From contig JBKOUY010000047.1 of the NCBI GenBank assembly GCA_046723645.1, positions 1 to 25,544 on the forward strand: a DNA stretch of 25,544 bases, written 5' to 3'. The DNA comes from DASQUK01 sp046723645 (GTDB lineage: Bacteria > Actinomycetota > Acidimicrobiia > Acidimicrobiales > VFJN01). Position 1 is the stretch's first letter, and the number at the start of each line of letters is the position of its first letter. Below the pieces are notes generated by a model. The model had not been told where the DNA came from. It worked only from the letters and a program-made list of their open reading frames with translations, and ran no database searches. Shown here piece by piece: positions 12,938-21,520 of the stretch. The position numbers and the translations under genes were made by a program.

Positions 12938-13978
12938 ATGACCTCGGTCGGCGTCGTCGGCGCCTCCGGCTATACCGGAGCGGAGCTGCTGCGGCTTTGC
13001 AGCCAGCACCCGCAGCTCGACGTGCGCGTCGCCACCGCCGACTCACAGGCCGGCGCCCGCGTGGCCGATCTGTACCCCAGCCTGGGGGCGGCGTATCCCA
13101 CCCTGACCTTCGACAAACTCGACGCGGAGGCGTGCGACGGCCTCGACCTCGTCTTCCTCGGACTGCCGCACGGCGCCTCCCAGGACCTCGTGCCCGAGCT
13201 CGCCGGACGCGTGGACCGGATCGTCGACCTGGCCGCGGACTTCCGGCTGGACGACCCCGGGCTGTACCCCACGTGGTACGGCGCCGAGCACACGCAGCCG
13301 GACCTGCTCGGAAGCTTCGCCTACGGCCTGCCGGAGCTGTTCCGCGCGGAGATCGCCCAGGCGACCAAGGTCGCCGCCCCCGGCTGCTACGTCACGGCGG
13401 CGGTCCTGGCGCTGGCACCGCTGGTGCGGGCCGGCCTGGTCGCGCCGACCGGGATCGTCGTCGACGCCGCCAGCGGCGTCTCGGGCGCCGGCCGGTCCCC
13501 CAAGCCGACCTCGTCGTTCTGCGCGGTCGACGAGGATTTCACCGCCTACGGCCTGCTGTCCCACCGGCACACGCCCGAGATCGAGCAGGGCCTGAGTCGC
13601 ATCGCGCCGGGGACCGGGGCACAGGTCCTGTTCACGCCCCACCTCGTGCCGATGAACCGGGGGATCCTCGCCACGTGCTACGCCCGCCCGACGGACCCGG
13701 GCACCAGCACCGCCGACGTCATGGACGCGGTGCGGGCCGCCTGGCGCGGCGAGCCGTTCGTCGTGGTGACCGACGGCTCGCCGTCGACCAAGGCGACGCT
13801 GGGGTCGAACGCCGTCCACGTCACGGCCCTGGGCGACCCCCGGACGGGCTGGGTGGTCGCGATCGCCGCCCTGGACAACCTGGTCAAGGGCGCCTCGGGC
13901 CAGGCCATCCAGAGCGCCAACCTCATGCTCGACATCCCCGAGACCACGGGCCTCCCGAGGGTCGGCCTGTACCCGTGA
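12938..13978 (+). CDS. argC: N-acetyl-gamma-glutamyl-phosphate reductase
   Basis: Reduces N-acetylglutamyl-5-phosphate with NADPH to the semialdehyde, the third step of arginine synthesis. A 346-residue protein with the N-terminal NADP-binding Rossmann motif VGASGYTGAELLRL, the catalytic Cys at residue 150 in APGCYVTAAVLAL, HRHTPEIEQ containing the usual catalytic His, and the closing NLVKGASGQAIQSANLML segment. The start is ATG 12938, the first codon of a probable leaderless message. It opens the arg cluster, and argJ begins inside its stop codon (GTGA). Confidence 0.96.
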   Translation: MTSVGVVGASGYTGAELLRLCSQHPQLDVRVATADSQAGARVADLYPSLGAAYPTLTFDKLDAEACDGLDLVFLGLPHGASQDLVPELAGRVDRIVDLAADFRLDDPGLYPTWYGAEHTQPDLLGSFAYGLPELFRAEIAQATKVAAPGCYVTAAVLALAPLVRAGLVAPTGIVVDAASGVSGAGRSPKPTSSFCAVDEDFTAYGLLSHRHTPEIEQGLSRIAPGTGAQVLFTPHLVPMNRGILATCYARPTDPGTSTADVMDAVRAAWRGEPFVVVTDGSPSTKATLGSNAVHVTALGDPRTGWVVAIAALDNLVKGASGQAIQSANLMLDIPETTGLPRVGLYP

Positions 13979-15144
13979 GCGTCGTCGCAGCCGAAGGGTT
14001 CACGGCCGCCGGCGTGGCGTGCGGCATCAAGTCGTCCGGCGCGCTCGACCTGTCGCTGGTAGCCGCCGCCGGCAACGCCGCGGTCGCCGCCGCGGGCGTC
14101 TTCACCCAGAACCTGGTGGCGGCCGCCCCGGTGGTGGTGAGCCGAAGGCACCTGGCCGCGACGGGGGGACGGGCCGCGGCCGTGGTGCTGTCGAGCGGCA
14201 ATGCCAATGCCGCCACTGGGGAGCGGGGCGAGGCCGACGCCGACACCATGTGCACGCTGGTGGCGAACGGCTTGGCCTGCCCGCGCGAGGCGGTGCTGGT
14301 CTGCTCCACCGGGCTCATCGGCTTCCCGCTGCCGATGGACGCCATTGCGGCCGGCGTGCCGGGCCTGATCGCGGGGCGGAGCGGCGAGCCGGCCCGGGGG
14401 ATCGCCGCCGCCGAGGCGATCATGACCACCGACACTCGGCGAAAGGAGACTGTGGTCCGGGGCGACGGCTTCGTGGTGGGCGGCATGGCCAAGGGCGCCG
14501 CCATGTTGGCGCCCAACATGGCCACGATGCTGGCGGTGCTGACCACGGACGCCGCCGTCGATCCGCCGTCCCTCGATCGGGCGCTCCGGGCCGGCGTGGC
14601 CGACAGCTTCAACGCCGTCACCATCGACGGCTGCACGTCCACGAACGACACCGTCCTCATCCTGGCCAGTGGCCGATCGGGCCCGCCCGACGCTGGGGCG
14701 TTCGCAGCCGCCGTGGCGGCCGCCTGCGAGGACCTGGCGAGCCAGATGGTCGGCGACGCCGAGGGCCATACGAAGGTGGTTCGGGTGCGCATCACGGGCG
14801 CCGCCTCCGACGAGGAGGCCCGCCGGGCGGCCCGCAGGGTGGCGGAGAGCCAGCTGGCCAAGTGCTCGTGGTTCGGCGGCGACCCCTACTGGGGACGGGT
14901 GGCGAGCGACCTTGGCACCGCCGGCGTCAAGCTCGACCTGGGCGACCTGTCCATCGCGTACGGCGACACTGTGGTGAGCCGGGGATGTGTCGGTATCGAC
15001 CACGACGCCGCCGCCGTGGCCGAGCACATGGCCGGCGAGTACCTCGAGATCAACTGCGACCTGGGGATCGGCGACGGACGGGCCCGGGTGCTCACCAACG
15101 ACCTCGCGCCCGGCTACATCGACGAGAACATGAGAACCTCGTGA
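13975..15144 (+). CDS. argJ: Ornithine acetyltransferase / N-acetylglutamate synthase
   Basis: Transfers the acetyl group from N-acetylornithine to glutamate, making the pathway cyclic; some members also use acetyl-CoA. The 389-residue precursor contains GGMAKGAAMLAPNMATML, where self-cleavage between Ala and Thr gives alpha and beta chains and exposes the catalytic Thr. Other family blocks are LSSGNANAATG, VCSTGLIGFPLPMD, DGCTSTNDTVL, and the C-terminal CDLGIGDGRARVLTNDL with the closing YIDENMRTS. The start is GTG 13975, which overlaps the argC stop. No argA is seen in the window, consistent with ArgJ supplying acetylglutamate. Confidence 0.96.
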   Translation: MSVVAAEGFTAAGVACGIKSSGALDLSLVAAAGNAAVAAAGVFTQNLVAAAPVVVSRRHLAATGGRAAAVVLSSGNANAATGERGEADADTMCTLVANGLACPREAVLVCSTGLIGFPLPMDAIAAGVPGLIAGRSGEPARGIAAAEAIMTTDTRRKETVVRGDGFVVGGMAKGAAMLAPNMATMLAVLTTDAAVDPPSLDRALRAGVADSFNAVTIDGCTSTNDTVLILASGRSGPPDAGAFAAAVAAACEDLASQMVGDAEGHTKVVRVRITGAASDEEARRAARRVAESQLAKCSWFGGDPYWGRVASDLGTAGVKLDLGDLSIAYGDTVVSRGCVGIDHDAAAVAEHMAGEYLEINCDLGIGDGRARVLTNDLAPGYIDENMRTS

Positions 15145-16124
15145 GCCTGCACCCCCAACATGACCTCGCCCTGCTGGCGCCGGAGCCGGTTGCCTCAGGG
15201 AGCCCGTCCCGTGCCAACGACGCGGGGGAGCGGGCGGCGGTCCTGCTCGAGGCGCTGCCCTACATCCAGCGGTTCCGTGGCGCGGTGGTGGTCGTGAAGT
15301 ACGGCGGGGCCGCAATGGTGGATCCCGAGCTGGGGCGGGCCCTGGCCGACGACGTCGTGCTCCTGCGGGCAGTGGGCCTCCGGCCGGTGGTGGTGCACGG
15401 CGGCGGACCGCAGATCAGCGAGCTGATGTCGCGCCTCGGCAAGGAGCCGGAGTTCCGGGACGGCCTGCGGGTCACCGACGCCGAGACGGTGGACATCGCC
15501 CGCATGGTGCTGGTGGGCAAGGTCAACCGCGACATCGTGTCGGCCGTCAACGTCCACGGTCCCCTGGCCGTGGGGCTGTCGGGCGAGGACGCCGGCCTGC
15601 TCCTGGCCGGTGCCCGCAACCCCGAGCTCGGCTACGTGGGTGACGTGCGCTCGGTCAACCCGGCGATCCTCCGGCGGCTCCTGGCCGAAGACCTGATCCC
15701 GGTGGTCTCGACCATCGGATCCGACCCCACCGGGCAGGCGTACAACATCAACGCCGACACCGTGGCGGGTGCGCTCGCGGAGGCGCTGGGGGCGGAGAAG
15801 GTCATGTTCCTGACCGATGTCGCCGGCCTGCTCGCGGACGTCGACGAGCCCGGCTCGCTCGTCAGCCGCGCCACCGCCGACGAGCTCGAGCCGGCCGTCG
15901 CCGGTGGCCGACTGACCGGGGGGATGATCCCCAAGGTCGCCGCCGCGATTCACGCGGTCCGCAACGGCGTGAGGTCGGCCCACCTGCTGGACGGACGCGT
16001 GCCGCACGTCCTCCTGCTCGAGCTGTTCAGCGATGCCGGCGTCGGCACGATGATCACGGCCGGGGATGCGGGGGGCGACCGGCGTGCCGGGGGCGACGGC
16101 GATGCCGGAGGTCCGACGCCGTGA
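15141..16124 (+). CDS. argB: N-acetylglutamate kinase
   Basis: Phosphorylates N-acetylglutamate at the gamma-carboxylate, usually the arginine-inhibited step. The 327-residue protein carries the amino-acid kinase fold: VVVKYGGAAM (phosphate loop), VVVHGGGPQISELM, DGLRVTDAETVDIARMVL, AYNINADTVAGALAEALG, and VMFLTDVAGLL near the nucleotide site. An N-terminal extension of ~30 residues precedes the core, and a Gly/Asp-rich tail (AGDAGGDRRAGGDGDAGG) follows it, making it longer than the usual ~295 residues. The N-terminal arm may relate to the helix that mediates hexamers in arginine-sensitive enzymes, but this is not certain. The start GTG 15141 overlaps the argJ stop. Confidence 0.94.
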   Translation: MSLHPQHDLALLAPEPVASGSPSRANDAGERAAVLLEALPYIQRFRGAVVVVKYGGAAMVDPELGRALADDVVLLRAVGLRPVVVHGGGPQISELMSRLGKEPEFRDGLRVTDAETVDIARMVLVGKVNRDIVSAVNVHGPLAVGLSGEDAGLLLAGARNPELGYVGDVRSVNPAILRRLLAEDLIPVVSTIGSDPTGQAYNINADTVAGALAEALGAEKVMFLTDVAGLLADVDEPGSLVSRATADELEPAVAGGRLTGGMIPKVAAAIHAVRNGVRSAHLLDGRVPHVLLLELFSDAGVGTMITAGDAGGDRRAGGDGDAGGPTP

Positions 16125-17377
16125 CCGGTCCGCTCATGCCCACGTATCCGCCCCCGCCGCTCACCTTCGTGCGGGGCGAGGGCTCGTACCTGTTCGACGG
16201 CGATGGCCGGCGCTACCTGGACTGCCTGTCGGGCCTGGCGGTGACGTCGTTGGGCCACGCGCACCCCGCCGTTGCCCAGGCGCTGCACGACCAGGCGTCG
16301 ACGCTGCTGCACGTGTCCAACCTCTTCGGTACCGAGCCCGGCCCGGAGCTGGCCCGCAGGCTCGACCGGCTCGTGGGCGACGGCGAGCCCGCCGGCGGCC
16401 AGGTGTTCTTCTGCAACTCGGGCGCCGAGGCCAACGAGTGCGCCATCAAGCTGGCGCGGCGCCACGGCAGAGGACGAGCGAACGCGAGGCCCGGCCCGAG
16501 CGGCCGTCGGAGCGGGACACACACGCCGAAGCCCGAGCGGCCCGGCACCGATGGCGCCAAGAGCGGGGGACATGTCCGTGGGCGCCACGTGGTGGTCTCG
16601 GCCTACGGCAGCTTCCACGGCCGGACTCTGGCCACCCTCCACGCGACCGGGCAGCCCACCAAGCACGAGCCCTTCCAGCCGCTCCCCGACGGCTTTTGCC
16701 ACGTCGCCTGGGACGACCTCGACGCCCTGGCCGCGGCCCTCGCCCCCGGCGTGGCCGCGGTCCTGCTGGAGCCGGTGCAGGGCGAGGGCGGGGTGATCCC
16801 CGCGGGCGCCGGCTACCTCCAGGGCGTGCGGCGCCTGTGCGACGAGCGGGGCGCGCTGCTCATGGTCGACGAGGTGCAGACCGGCCTGGGGCGGACCGGC
16901 CGATGGTTCGGGTTCCAGCACGCCGGCGTGCGTCCCGACGTGGTCACCATGGCCAAGGCCCTGGGCAACGGCGTGCCCATCGGCGCTTGCTGGGCCCGCG
17001 CAGACGTGGCGTCGGTGTTCGAGCCGGGGGACCATGCCACCACGTTCGGCGGCCAGCCGTTGGCGACGGCCGCGGCGCGTGCCGTCCTGGCCGTCATGGA
17101 GCGCGAGGACGTGCCGCAACGTGCGGCGCGGGCCGGCGGCCGCTTCCGGGAGCGGTTGGAGGCCCTGCCGGCCGTCGCCGAGGTGCGCGGCCTGGGGCTG
17201 CTGCTCGCCGTCGAGCTCTCCGACCGGGACGCCCGCGACGTGAACGCGGCGCTGCTCGAGGCGGGCCTGGTCGCGAACGCCGTCACGCCCACGGCGCTCC
17301 GCCTGGCCCCGTCGCTGCTGATCAGCGACGACGAGATCGACGAAGCCACCACGATCATCGAGAAGGTGCTCCAATGA
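16121..17377 (+). CDS. argD: Acetylornithine aminotransferase (with basic insertion)
   Basis: PLP-dependent class III aminotransferase converting N-acetylglutamate semialdehyde and glutamate to N-acetylornithine. The 418-residue protein has FCNSGAEANECAIKLARRHG (phosphate-binding loop region), SFHGRTLATLHATGQ, LLEPVQGEGGVIPA, LLMVDEVQTGLGRTG (the Asp that contacts the PLP nitrogen), MAKALGNGVPIGA with the PLP-binding lysine at about 279, and TTFGGQPLATAAA. Roughly 38 residues rich in Arg, Gly, Pro and Ser (about nt 16465-16580) are inserted in frame before HVVVSAYGSFHGRT, at a place where family members have a short loop. The start is GTG 16121 (GTGA overlap); ATG 16136 is an alternative. Confidence 0.94.
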   Translation: MTGPLMPTYPPPPLTFVRGEGSYLFDGDGRRYLDCLSGLAVTSLGHAHPAVAQALHDQASTLLHVSNLFGTEPGPELARRLDRLVGDGEPAGGQVFFCNSGAEANECAIKLARRHGRGRANARPGPSGRRSGTHTPKPERPGTDGAKSGGHVRGRHVVVSAYGSFHGRTLATLHATGQPTKHEPFQPLPDGFCHVAWDDLDALAAALAPGVAAVLLEPVQGEGGVIPAGAGYLQGVRRLCDERGALLMVDEVQTGLGRTGRWFGFQHAGVRPDVVTMAKALGNGVPIGACWARADVASVFEPGDHATTFGGQPLATAAARAVLAVMEREDVPQRAARAGGRFRERLEALPAVAEVRGLGLLLAVELSDRDARDVNAALLEAGLVANAVTPTALRLAPSLLISDDEIDEATTIIEKVLQ

Positions 17378-18291
17378 CGATCCCGGCGATGTCCGTGCGC
17401 CACGTGCTCGAGCTCGACGACCTGTCCCCGGACGAGCTGCGCGAGGTTCTGCGGCGGTCGACCACGCCCACCGCCCACCGGCCCCTGGTCGGCAGGACCG
17501 TGGGCCTGTACTTCGAGAAGCCGTCGCTGCGCACGAGGCACTCCTGCGAGGCGGCCATCGTCCAGCTGGGCGGCCATCCGGTCACGTTCCGCCGCGACGA
17601 GGTCGGCAGCGGCGACCGGGAGCCGATCGCCGACATCGCCCGCGTGCTGTCCGGATACCACGCGGCGCTGGGTGCCCGGGTCTTCGACCACGGCCTCCTC
17701 GATGAACTTGCGGGCGCCGCGACGATCCCGGTCGTCAACCTGCTGTCCGACCGGGGACATCCGTGCCAGGCGCTCGCCGACCTGCTGACGATGAACCAGA
17801 CGCTGGGCGACCTGGCCGGCGCCACGGTCGCCTGGGTCGGCGACTTCAACAACGTCGCTCGGTCGCTGGCCATCGGCGGCACCATGCTGGGCATGAAGGT
17901 GCAGCTCGCCTGCCCGCCCGGCTACGGGCCGGGCGACGACGACCTGGACCGCCTCCGGGCCCTCGGCGGGGTGCCGGTCGTGACCAACAGGCCGGAGGAG
18001 GCGGCGGCGGGCGCCGCGGCCGTGCACACCGACGTGTGGGCGTCGATGGGCCAGGAGGACGAGGCCGAGGCGCGGTCCCGCGCCTTCGAGGGTTTCACGG
18101 TGGACGACCGGCTCATGGCCGCAGCCGCGCCCGGGGCGATCTTCATGCACTGCATGCCGGCGCACCGCGGCGAGGAGGCGGCCGCGTCGGTGGTCGATGG
18201 TCCCCAGAGCCGCATGATCCTCCAGGCGCACAACCGCCTCCACAGCATGCGCGGCCTGCTCAGCTGGGTGCTGGAGCAGTCGGGGTCATGA
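17374..18291 (+). CDS. argF: Ornithine carbamoyltransferase
   Basis: Joins ornithine and carbamoyl phosphate to give citrulline. A 305-residue protein with the carbamoyl-phosphate loop YFEKPSLRTRHSCE, the RDEVGSGDREPIADIARVLS segment, the HPCQALADLLTM motif, VAWVGDFNNVARSL, and the ornithine-binding HCMPAHRGEE (usual form HCLPAHRGEE). The LRT variant of the STRT box is seen in many family members. The ATG at 17374 overlaps the argD stop (ATGA), and the stop overlaps argR in the same way, so translation is probably coupled along the cluster. Confidence 0.96.
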   Translation: MTIPAMSVRHVLELDDLSPDELREVLRRSTTPTAHRPLVGRTVGLYFEKPSLRTRHSCEAAIVQLGGHPVTFRRDEVGSGDREPIADIARVLSGYHAALGARVFDHGLLDELAGAATIPVVNLLSDRGHPCQALADLLTMNQTLGDLAGATVAWVGDFNNVARSLAIGGTMLGMKVQLACPPGYGPGDDDLDRLRALGGVPVVTNRPEEAAAGAAAVHTDVWASMGQEDEAEARSRAFEGFTVDDRLMAAAAPGAIFMHCMPAHRGEEAAASVVDGPQSRMILQAHNRLHSMRGLLSWVLEQSGS

Positions 18292-18779
18292 CCGTCGACC
18301 GGGTGCCCGGCCGCGCTCTCGCCAAGCCCCAGCGCCAGCATCGGGTGTTGCGTCTGCTGTCCGACCACGACGTCACCAGCCAGTCGCAGCTCGTGGAGCT
18401 GCTGGCGGCCGAGGGTGTGGCGGCCACGCAGGCCACCGTGTCGCGCGACCTCGACGACCTCGGTGCCATCAAGGTGCGGGGCCGGGGCGGAGAGACCGTT
18501 TACGCGATCCCCGAGCTGCCGACCGAGCAGAGGGCCCCGGAGGATCACCTCCGCCGCGTGTTCAGCGAGTGGGTGGTGGAGGTGGCGCACTCGGCCAACC
18601 TGGTGGTGCTGCGGACGCCGCCCGGATCCGCCCACGTGGTGGGCTCGGCCCTGGACCGGTCGGGTCTGTCGGGGGTCCTCGGCACGGTGGCGGGCGACGA
18701 CACGCTGATCGTGGTGGTCGGCGAGGACACGACCGGCGCGGCGATGGCCCGCCGGCTGGCCGAGATGGCCGGCGTGTAG
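18288..18779 (+). CDS. argR: Arginine repressor
   Basis: Hexameric arginine-responsive repressor. The 163-residue protein has an N-terminal winged helix with the recognition segment VAATQATVSRDLDDLGAIKV (residues ~44-63). The C-terminal arginine-binding and oligomerisation domain contains PPGSAHVVGSALDRSG and GTVAGDDTLIVVV, where the paired Asp residues normally bind arginine across the trimer interface. It starts at ATG 18288 inside the argF stop, and argG follows after 23 nt. The ARG-like palindrome upstream of argC is the likely target, giving autoregulation of the whole cluster. Confidence 0.95.
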   Translation: MTVDRVPGRALAKPQRQHRVLRLLSDHDVTSQSQLVELLAAEGVAATQATVSRDLDDLGAIKVRGRGGETVYAIPELPTEQRAPEDHLRRVFSEWVVEVAHSANLVVLRTPPGSAHVVGSALDRSGLSGVLGTVAGDDTLIVVVGEDTTGAAMARRLAEMAGV

Positions 18780-18802
18780 AGCTCACGAGAGAAGGAACGA
18801 CG

Positions 18803-20002
18803 ATGCCCAAGCGAGTGGTCCTCGCGTACAGCGGCGGCCTCGACACCTCGGTGGCCGTGCGATGGATGACCGACAACCAGGGCGTGGACGTCATCGCCCT
18901 GGCGGTCGACGTCGGCCAGTCCTCGGACGATTGGGACATCGTGCGCGAGCGCGCCCTGGCCGCCGGTGCCGTCGACGCCATCGTCGTGGACGCGCGGGAC
19001 GAGTTCGCGCGCGAGTACTGCGTCCCGGTGCTCAAGGCCAATGGCCTGTACGAGGGCCGCTACCCGCTGGTCTCGGCGCTGTCGCGTCCCGTCATCGTGA
19101 AGCACCTGGTGGACGCCGCCCGCGAGCACGGCGCCGACGCCGTGGCCCACGGCTGCACCGGGAAGGGCAACGACCAGGTCCGTTTCGAGGTGTCGACCCG
19201 GGCACTGGCGCCCGACCTCGAAGTGGTGGCGCCGGTCCGTTCGTGGGGCATGACCAGGCAGGACTGCATCCTCTACGCCTACGACCACGCCATTCCCATC
19301 ACGGCCACCAAGGAGAAGCTGTATTCGATCGACGACAACCTGTGGGGGCGGGCGATCGAGTGCGGCGAGATGGAGGACCCCTGGTCCCGGCCGCCGCCGG
19401 GCGCGTGGCTGCTCACCAAGGCGACCGCAACCGAGCCGACCGATGTCGTGGTCGGGTTCGAGGAGGGCGTCCCGGTGTCGCTCGACGGGGTGCCGCTCGG
19501 TCCGGCCGACCTGATCCAGCAGCTCGGCCAGGTCGTCGGATCCTACGGCTGGGGACGCATCGACATGGTCGAGAACCGGCGCGTCGGCATCAAGAGCCGC
19601 GAGACGTACGAGTGCCCCGGCAGCCTGGCGATCATGCTGGCGCACGCCGACCTCGAGTCGATCTGCCTGGAGCGCGACCTGCAGCGCGAGAAGACCCGGC
19701 TCGAGAGCCGCTACGCCGAGCTGGTCTACGACGGCCTGTGGTTCAGCCCGCTCCGGCAGGCGCTCGACGCCTTCGTCGACGAGAGCCAGCGCCACGTGTC
19801 GGGCGAGGTGCGGCTGCACCTGGAACCGGGCTCGGTGCGGGTGACGGGCCGGCGCAGCCCCCACAGCCTGTACAGCTACAGCCTCGCCACCTACGACGAC
19901 GCCGACAGCTTCCGGCACGCCGACAGCGAGGGCTTCGTGCGCCTGTGGGGCCTCGGCATCGAGACGTGGTCGTCCATCCAGGGCCCGGGTGCCGAGGCAT
20001 GA
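18803..20002 (+). CDS. argG: Argininosuccinate synthase
   Basis: ATP-dependent condensation of citrulline and aspartate. The 399-residue protein begins MPKRVVLAYSGGLDTSVAVRW, the ATP pyrophosphatase P-loop (SGGLDTS). It carries AHGCTGKGNDQVRFE, the IPITATKEKLYSIDDNLWGR segment, and a C-terminal helix region with KSRETYECPGSLA. The ATG at 18803 has AAGGA at 18792-18796, one of the few clear Shine-Dalgarno sites in the cluster. A longer reading from 18569 lies inside argR and is rejected. About 120 nt separate it from argH, the only real gap between arg genes. Confidence 0.96.
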   Translation: MPKRVVLAYSGGLDTSVAVRWMTDNQGVDVIALAVDVGQSSDDWDIVRERALAAGAVDAIVVDARDEFAREYCVPVLKANGLYEGRYPLVSALSRPVIVKHLVDAAREHGADAVAHGCTGKGNDQVRFEVSTRALAPDLEVVAPVRSWGMTRQDCILYAYDHAIPITATKEKLYSIDDNLWGRAIECGEMEDPWSRPPPGAWLLTKATATEPTDVVVGFEEGVPVSLDGVPLGPADLIQQLGQVVGSYGWGRIDMVENRRVGIKSRETYECPGSLAIMLAHADLESICLERDLQREKTRLESRYAELVYDGLWFSPLRQALDAFVDESQRHVSGEVRLHLEPGSVRVTGRRSPHSLYSYSLATYDDADSFRHADSEGFVRLWGLGIETWSSIQGPGAEA

Positions 20003-20122
20003 TGCGGGGGTGACCGAGCCGAGCGAGCGAACCATGAACACAGTGCATTCGCCGCGAAGCGGCGATTCCCTCATGGGCGCACCCCGAAGGGGTCGCCCAT
20101 GACTGAGCGGGGCGAGCGATCC
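20003..20122 (+). promoter_or_regulatory. argG-argH spacer with two GAA-loop hairpins and direct repeats
   Basis: Hairpin 1 is TCGCCGC-GAA-GCGGCGA (20049-20065). Hairpin 2 (20072-20101) is CATGGGCG, one bulged C, ACCCC-GAA-GGGGT and CGCCCATG. A 32-bp imperfect direct repeat, 20010-20041 and 20099-20130, matches at 26 of 32 positions, and its second copy includes the argH start. Hairpin 2 buries the ATG at 20099 and an upstream AAGGGG. Possible roles are attenuation, mRNA processing, or a REP-like repeat. Confidence 0.5.
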
Positions 20123-21520
20123 ATGAGCACGCTCTGGCAGGGACGCTTCGCCGAGGGTCCGGCCGACGAGCTCCTGTCCTTCACGGTCAGCCTGCCCTTC
20201 GATCGGCGCTTGGCTGCGGACGACCTGGACGGGAGCCGGGCCCACGTCAAGGGGCTCACCCGCGCCGGGATCCTGAGCGATGACGAGGCCGACCTCGTGC
20301 GGACCGCCCTCGACCGCGTCGGCGACGAGCTCAGGAAGGGCACGTTCGCGTTCGAGCCCGGCGACGAGGACATCCACACCGCGATCGAACGGCGGGTGAC
20401 CGAGCTGGCGGGTCCGGCCGGCGCCAAGCTCCACACGGGGCGCAGCCGCAACGACCAGGTGGCCACGGCGCTCCGCCTGTGGTGCAAGCGCGAGCTCAGG
20501 GCCGTCGCCGGCGGCGTCGTGGCGCTCCAGCGGGTGCTCCTGGAGCGGGCCCGCGGGGTCGGGCCCGCCTACCTCCCGGGCTACACGCACCTGCAGCGCG
20601 CCCAGCCCGTGACGCTGGCCCACCACCTCCTCGCCCACGGCTGGGCGCTGGCGCGCGACGTCGACCGGCTGGCCGACTGTCGCCGCCGGCTCGACGTGTC
20701 CCCGCTGGGCGCCGGGGCGCTGGCGGGATCGTCGCTGCCGCTGGATCCCGACTTCACGGCCGAGGAACTGGGCTTCGCCGGCCGCTTCGAGAACAGCCTC
20801 GACGCCGTGAGCGACCGTGACTTCGTGGCCGAGGCGCTGTTCGTGCTCAGCCTGGTGGCGGTGCACCTGTCGCGCCTGGGCGAGGAGGTGATCCTGTGGT
20901 CGACGGACGAGTTCGGGTTCGTGCGCCTCGACGACGCCTACGCCACGGGATCGTCGATGCTGCCGCAGAAGAAGAACCCCGACATCGCCGAGCTGGCCCG
21001 GGGCAAGGCGGGCCGGCTCATCGGCGACCTCGCCGGGCTGCTGGCGACCCTGAAGGGGCTGCCGCTCAGCTACAACCGTGACCTCCAGGAGGACAAGGAG
21101 CCGCTGTTCGACGCCGTCGAACAGGTCTCGCTGGCGCTGCCGGCGATGGCGGGGCTCTACGGATCCCTGGCATTCGACCTCGGCCGGATGCAGCGGGCGG
21201 CGGACTCGCCCTACGCAGCGGCCACCGACCTGGCCGAGCTGCTCGTGGACCGGGGCGTGCCGTTCAGGGAGGCCCACGCGCTGGTGGGTGCCCTGGTCCG
21301 CGACAGCCTCGAGCGTCACGTTCCCCTCGCGGAGTTGGTGGAGACGCATCCCGACCTCGGATCCGAGGCTGCGGCCCTGCTGGAGCCCGGCCGCCCAGTG
21401 GCGCGCCGCCGTACGCCGGGCGGTGCCGGGCCCGAGGCGGTCGAGGCGCAGATCGAGCGCTTCGAACGCCGGATCGCCTTCGACGTGGAGCGCCTGGGCC
21501 TGGGAGAGTCCCCGGGGTGA
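20123..21520 (+). CDS. argH: Argininosuccinate lyase
   Basis: Last step of arginine synthesis, cleaving argininosuccinate to arginine and fumarate. The 465-residue fumarase/aspartase-superfamily protein begins MSTLWQGRFAEGPADELLSF. It has HTGRSRNDQVATALRLW, the catalytic-His region YTHLQRAQPVTLAHHLLAHG, and the signature GSSMLPQKKNPDIAELARGK with the mobile catalytic-serine loop. The start is placed at ATG 20123, where family similarity begins. ATG 20099 would add eight residues but lies in a hairpin. GTGA joins it to the following thioesterase gene. The family's C-terminal helical domain is present, so it looks intact. Confidence 0.95.
   Translation: MSTLWQGRFAEGPADELLSFTVSLPFDRRLAADDLDGSRAHVKGLTRAGILSDDEADLVRTALDRVGDELRKGTFAFEPGDEDIHTAIERRVTELAGPAGAKLHTGRSRNDQVATALRLWCKRELRAVAGGVVALQRVLLERARGVGPAYLPGYTHLQRAQPVTLAHHLLAHGWALARDVDRLADCRRRLDVSPLGAGALAGSSLPLDPDFTAEELGFAGRFENSLDAVSDRDFVAEALFVLSLVAVHLSRLGEEVILWSTDEFGFVRLDDAYATGSSMLPQKKNPDIAELARGKAGRLIGDLAGLLATLKGLPLSYNRDLQEDKEPLFDAVEQVSLALPAMAGLYGSLAFDLGRMQRAADSPYAAATDLAELLVDRGVPFREAHALVGALVRDSLERHVPLAELVETHPDLGSEAAALLEPGRPVARRRTPGGAGPEAVEAQIERFERRIAFDVERLGLGESPG

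Noticed and set aside
17510..17545. Altered carbamoyl-phosphate motif in argF (SLRT instead of STRT)
   Set aside because: The SLRT form is common among ornithine carbamoyltransferases and does not suggest loss of function.
18545..21349. A 934-codon minus-strand open frame opposite argR, argG and argH
   Set aside because: It is antisense to three well-recognised genes, shows His/Arg/Gly-biased composition without domain motifs, and is typical of antisense frames kept open by high GC at third positions. The same applies to the long minus-strand frames at 3966-5882, 9532-11754 and 22555-24675, apart from the small 3' part noted separately.
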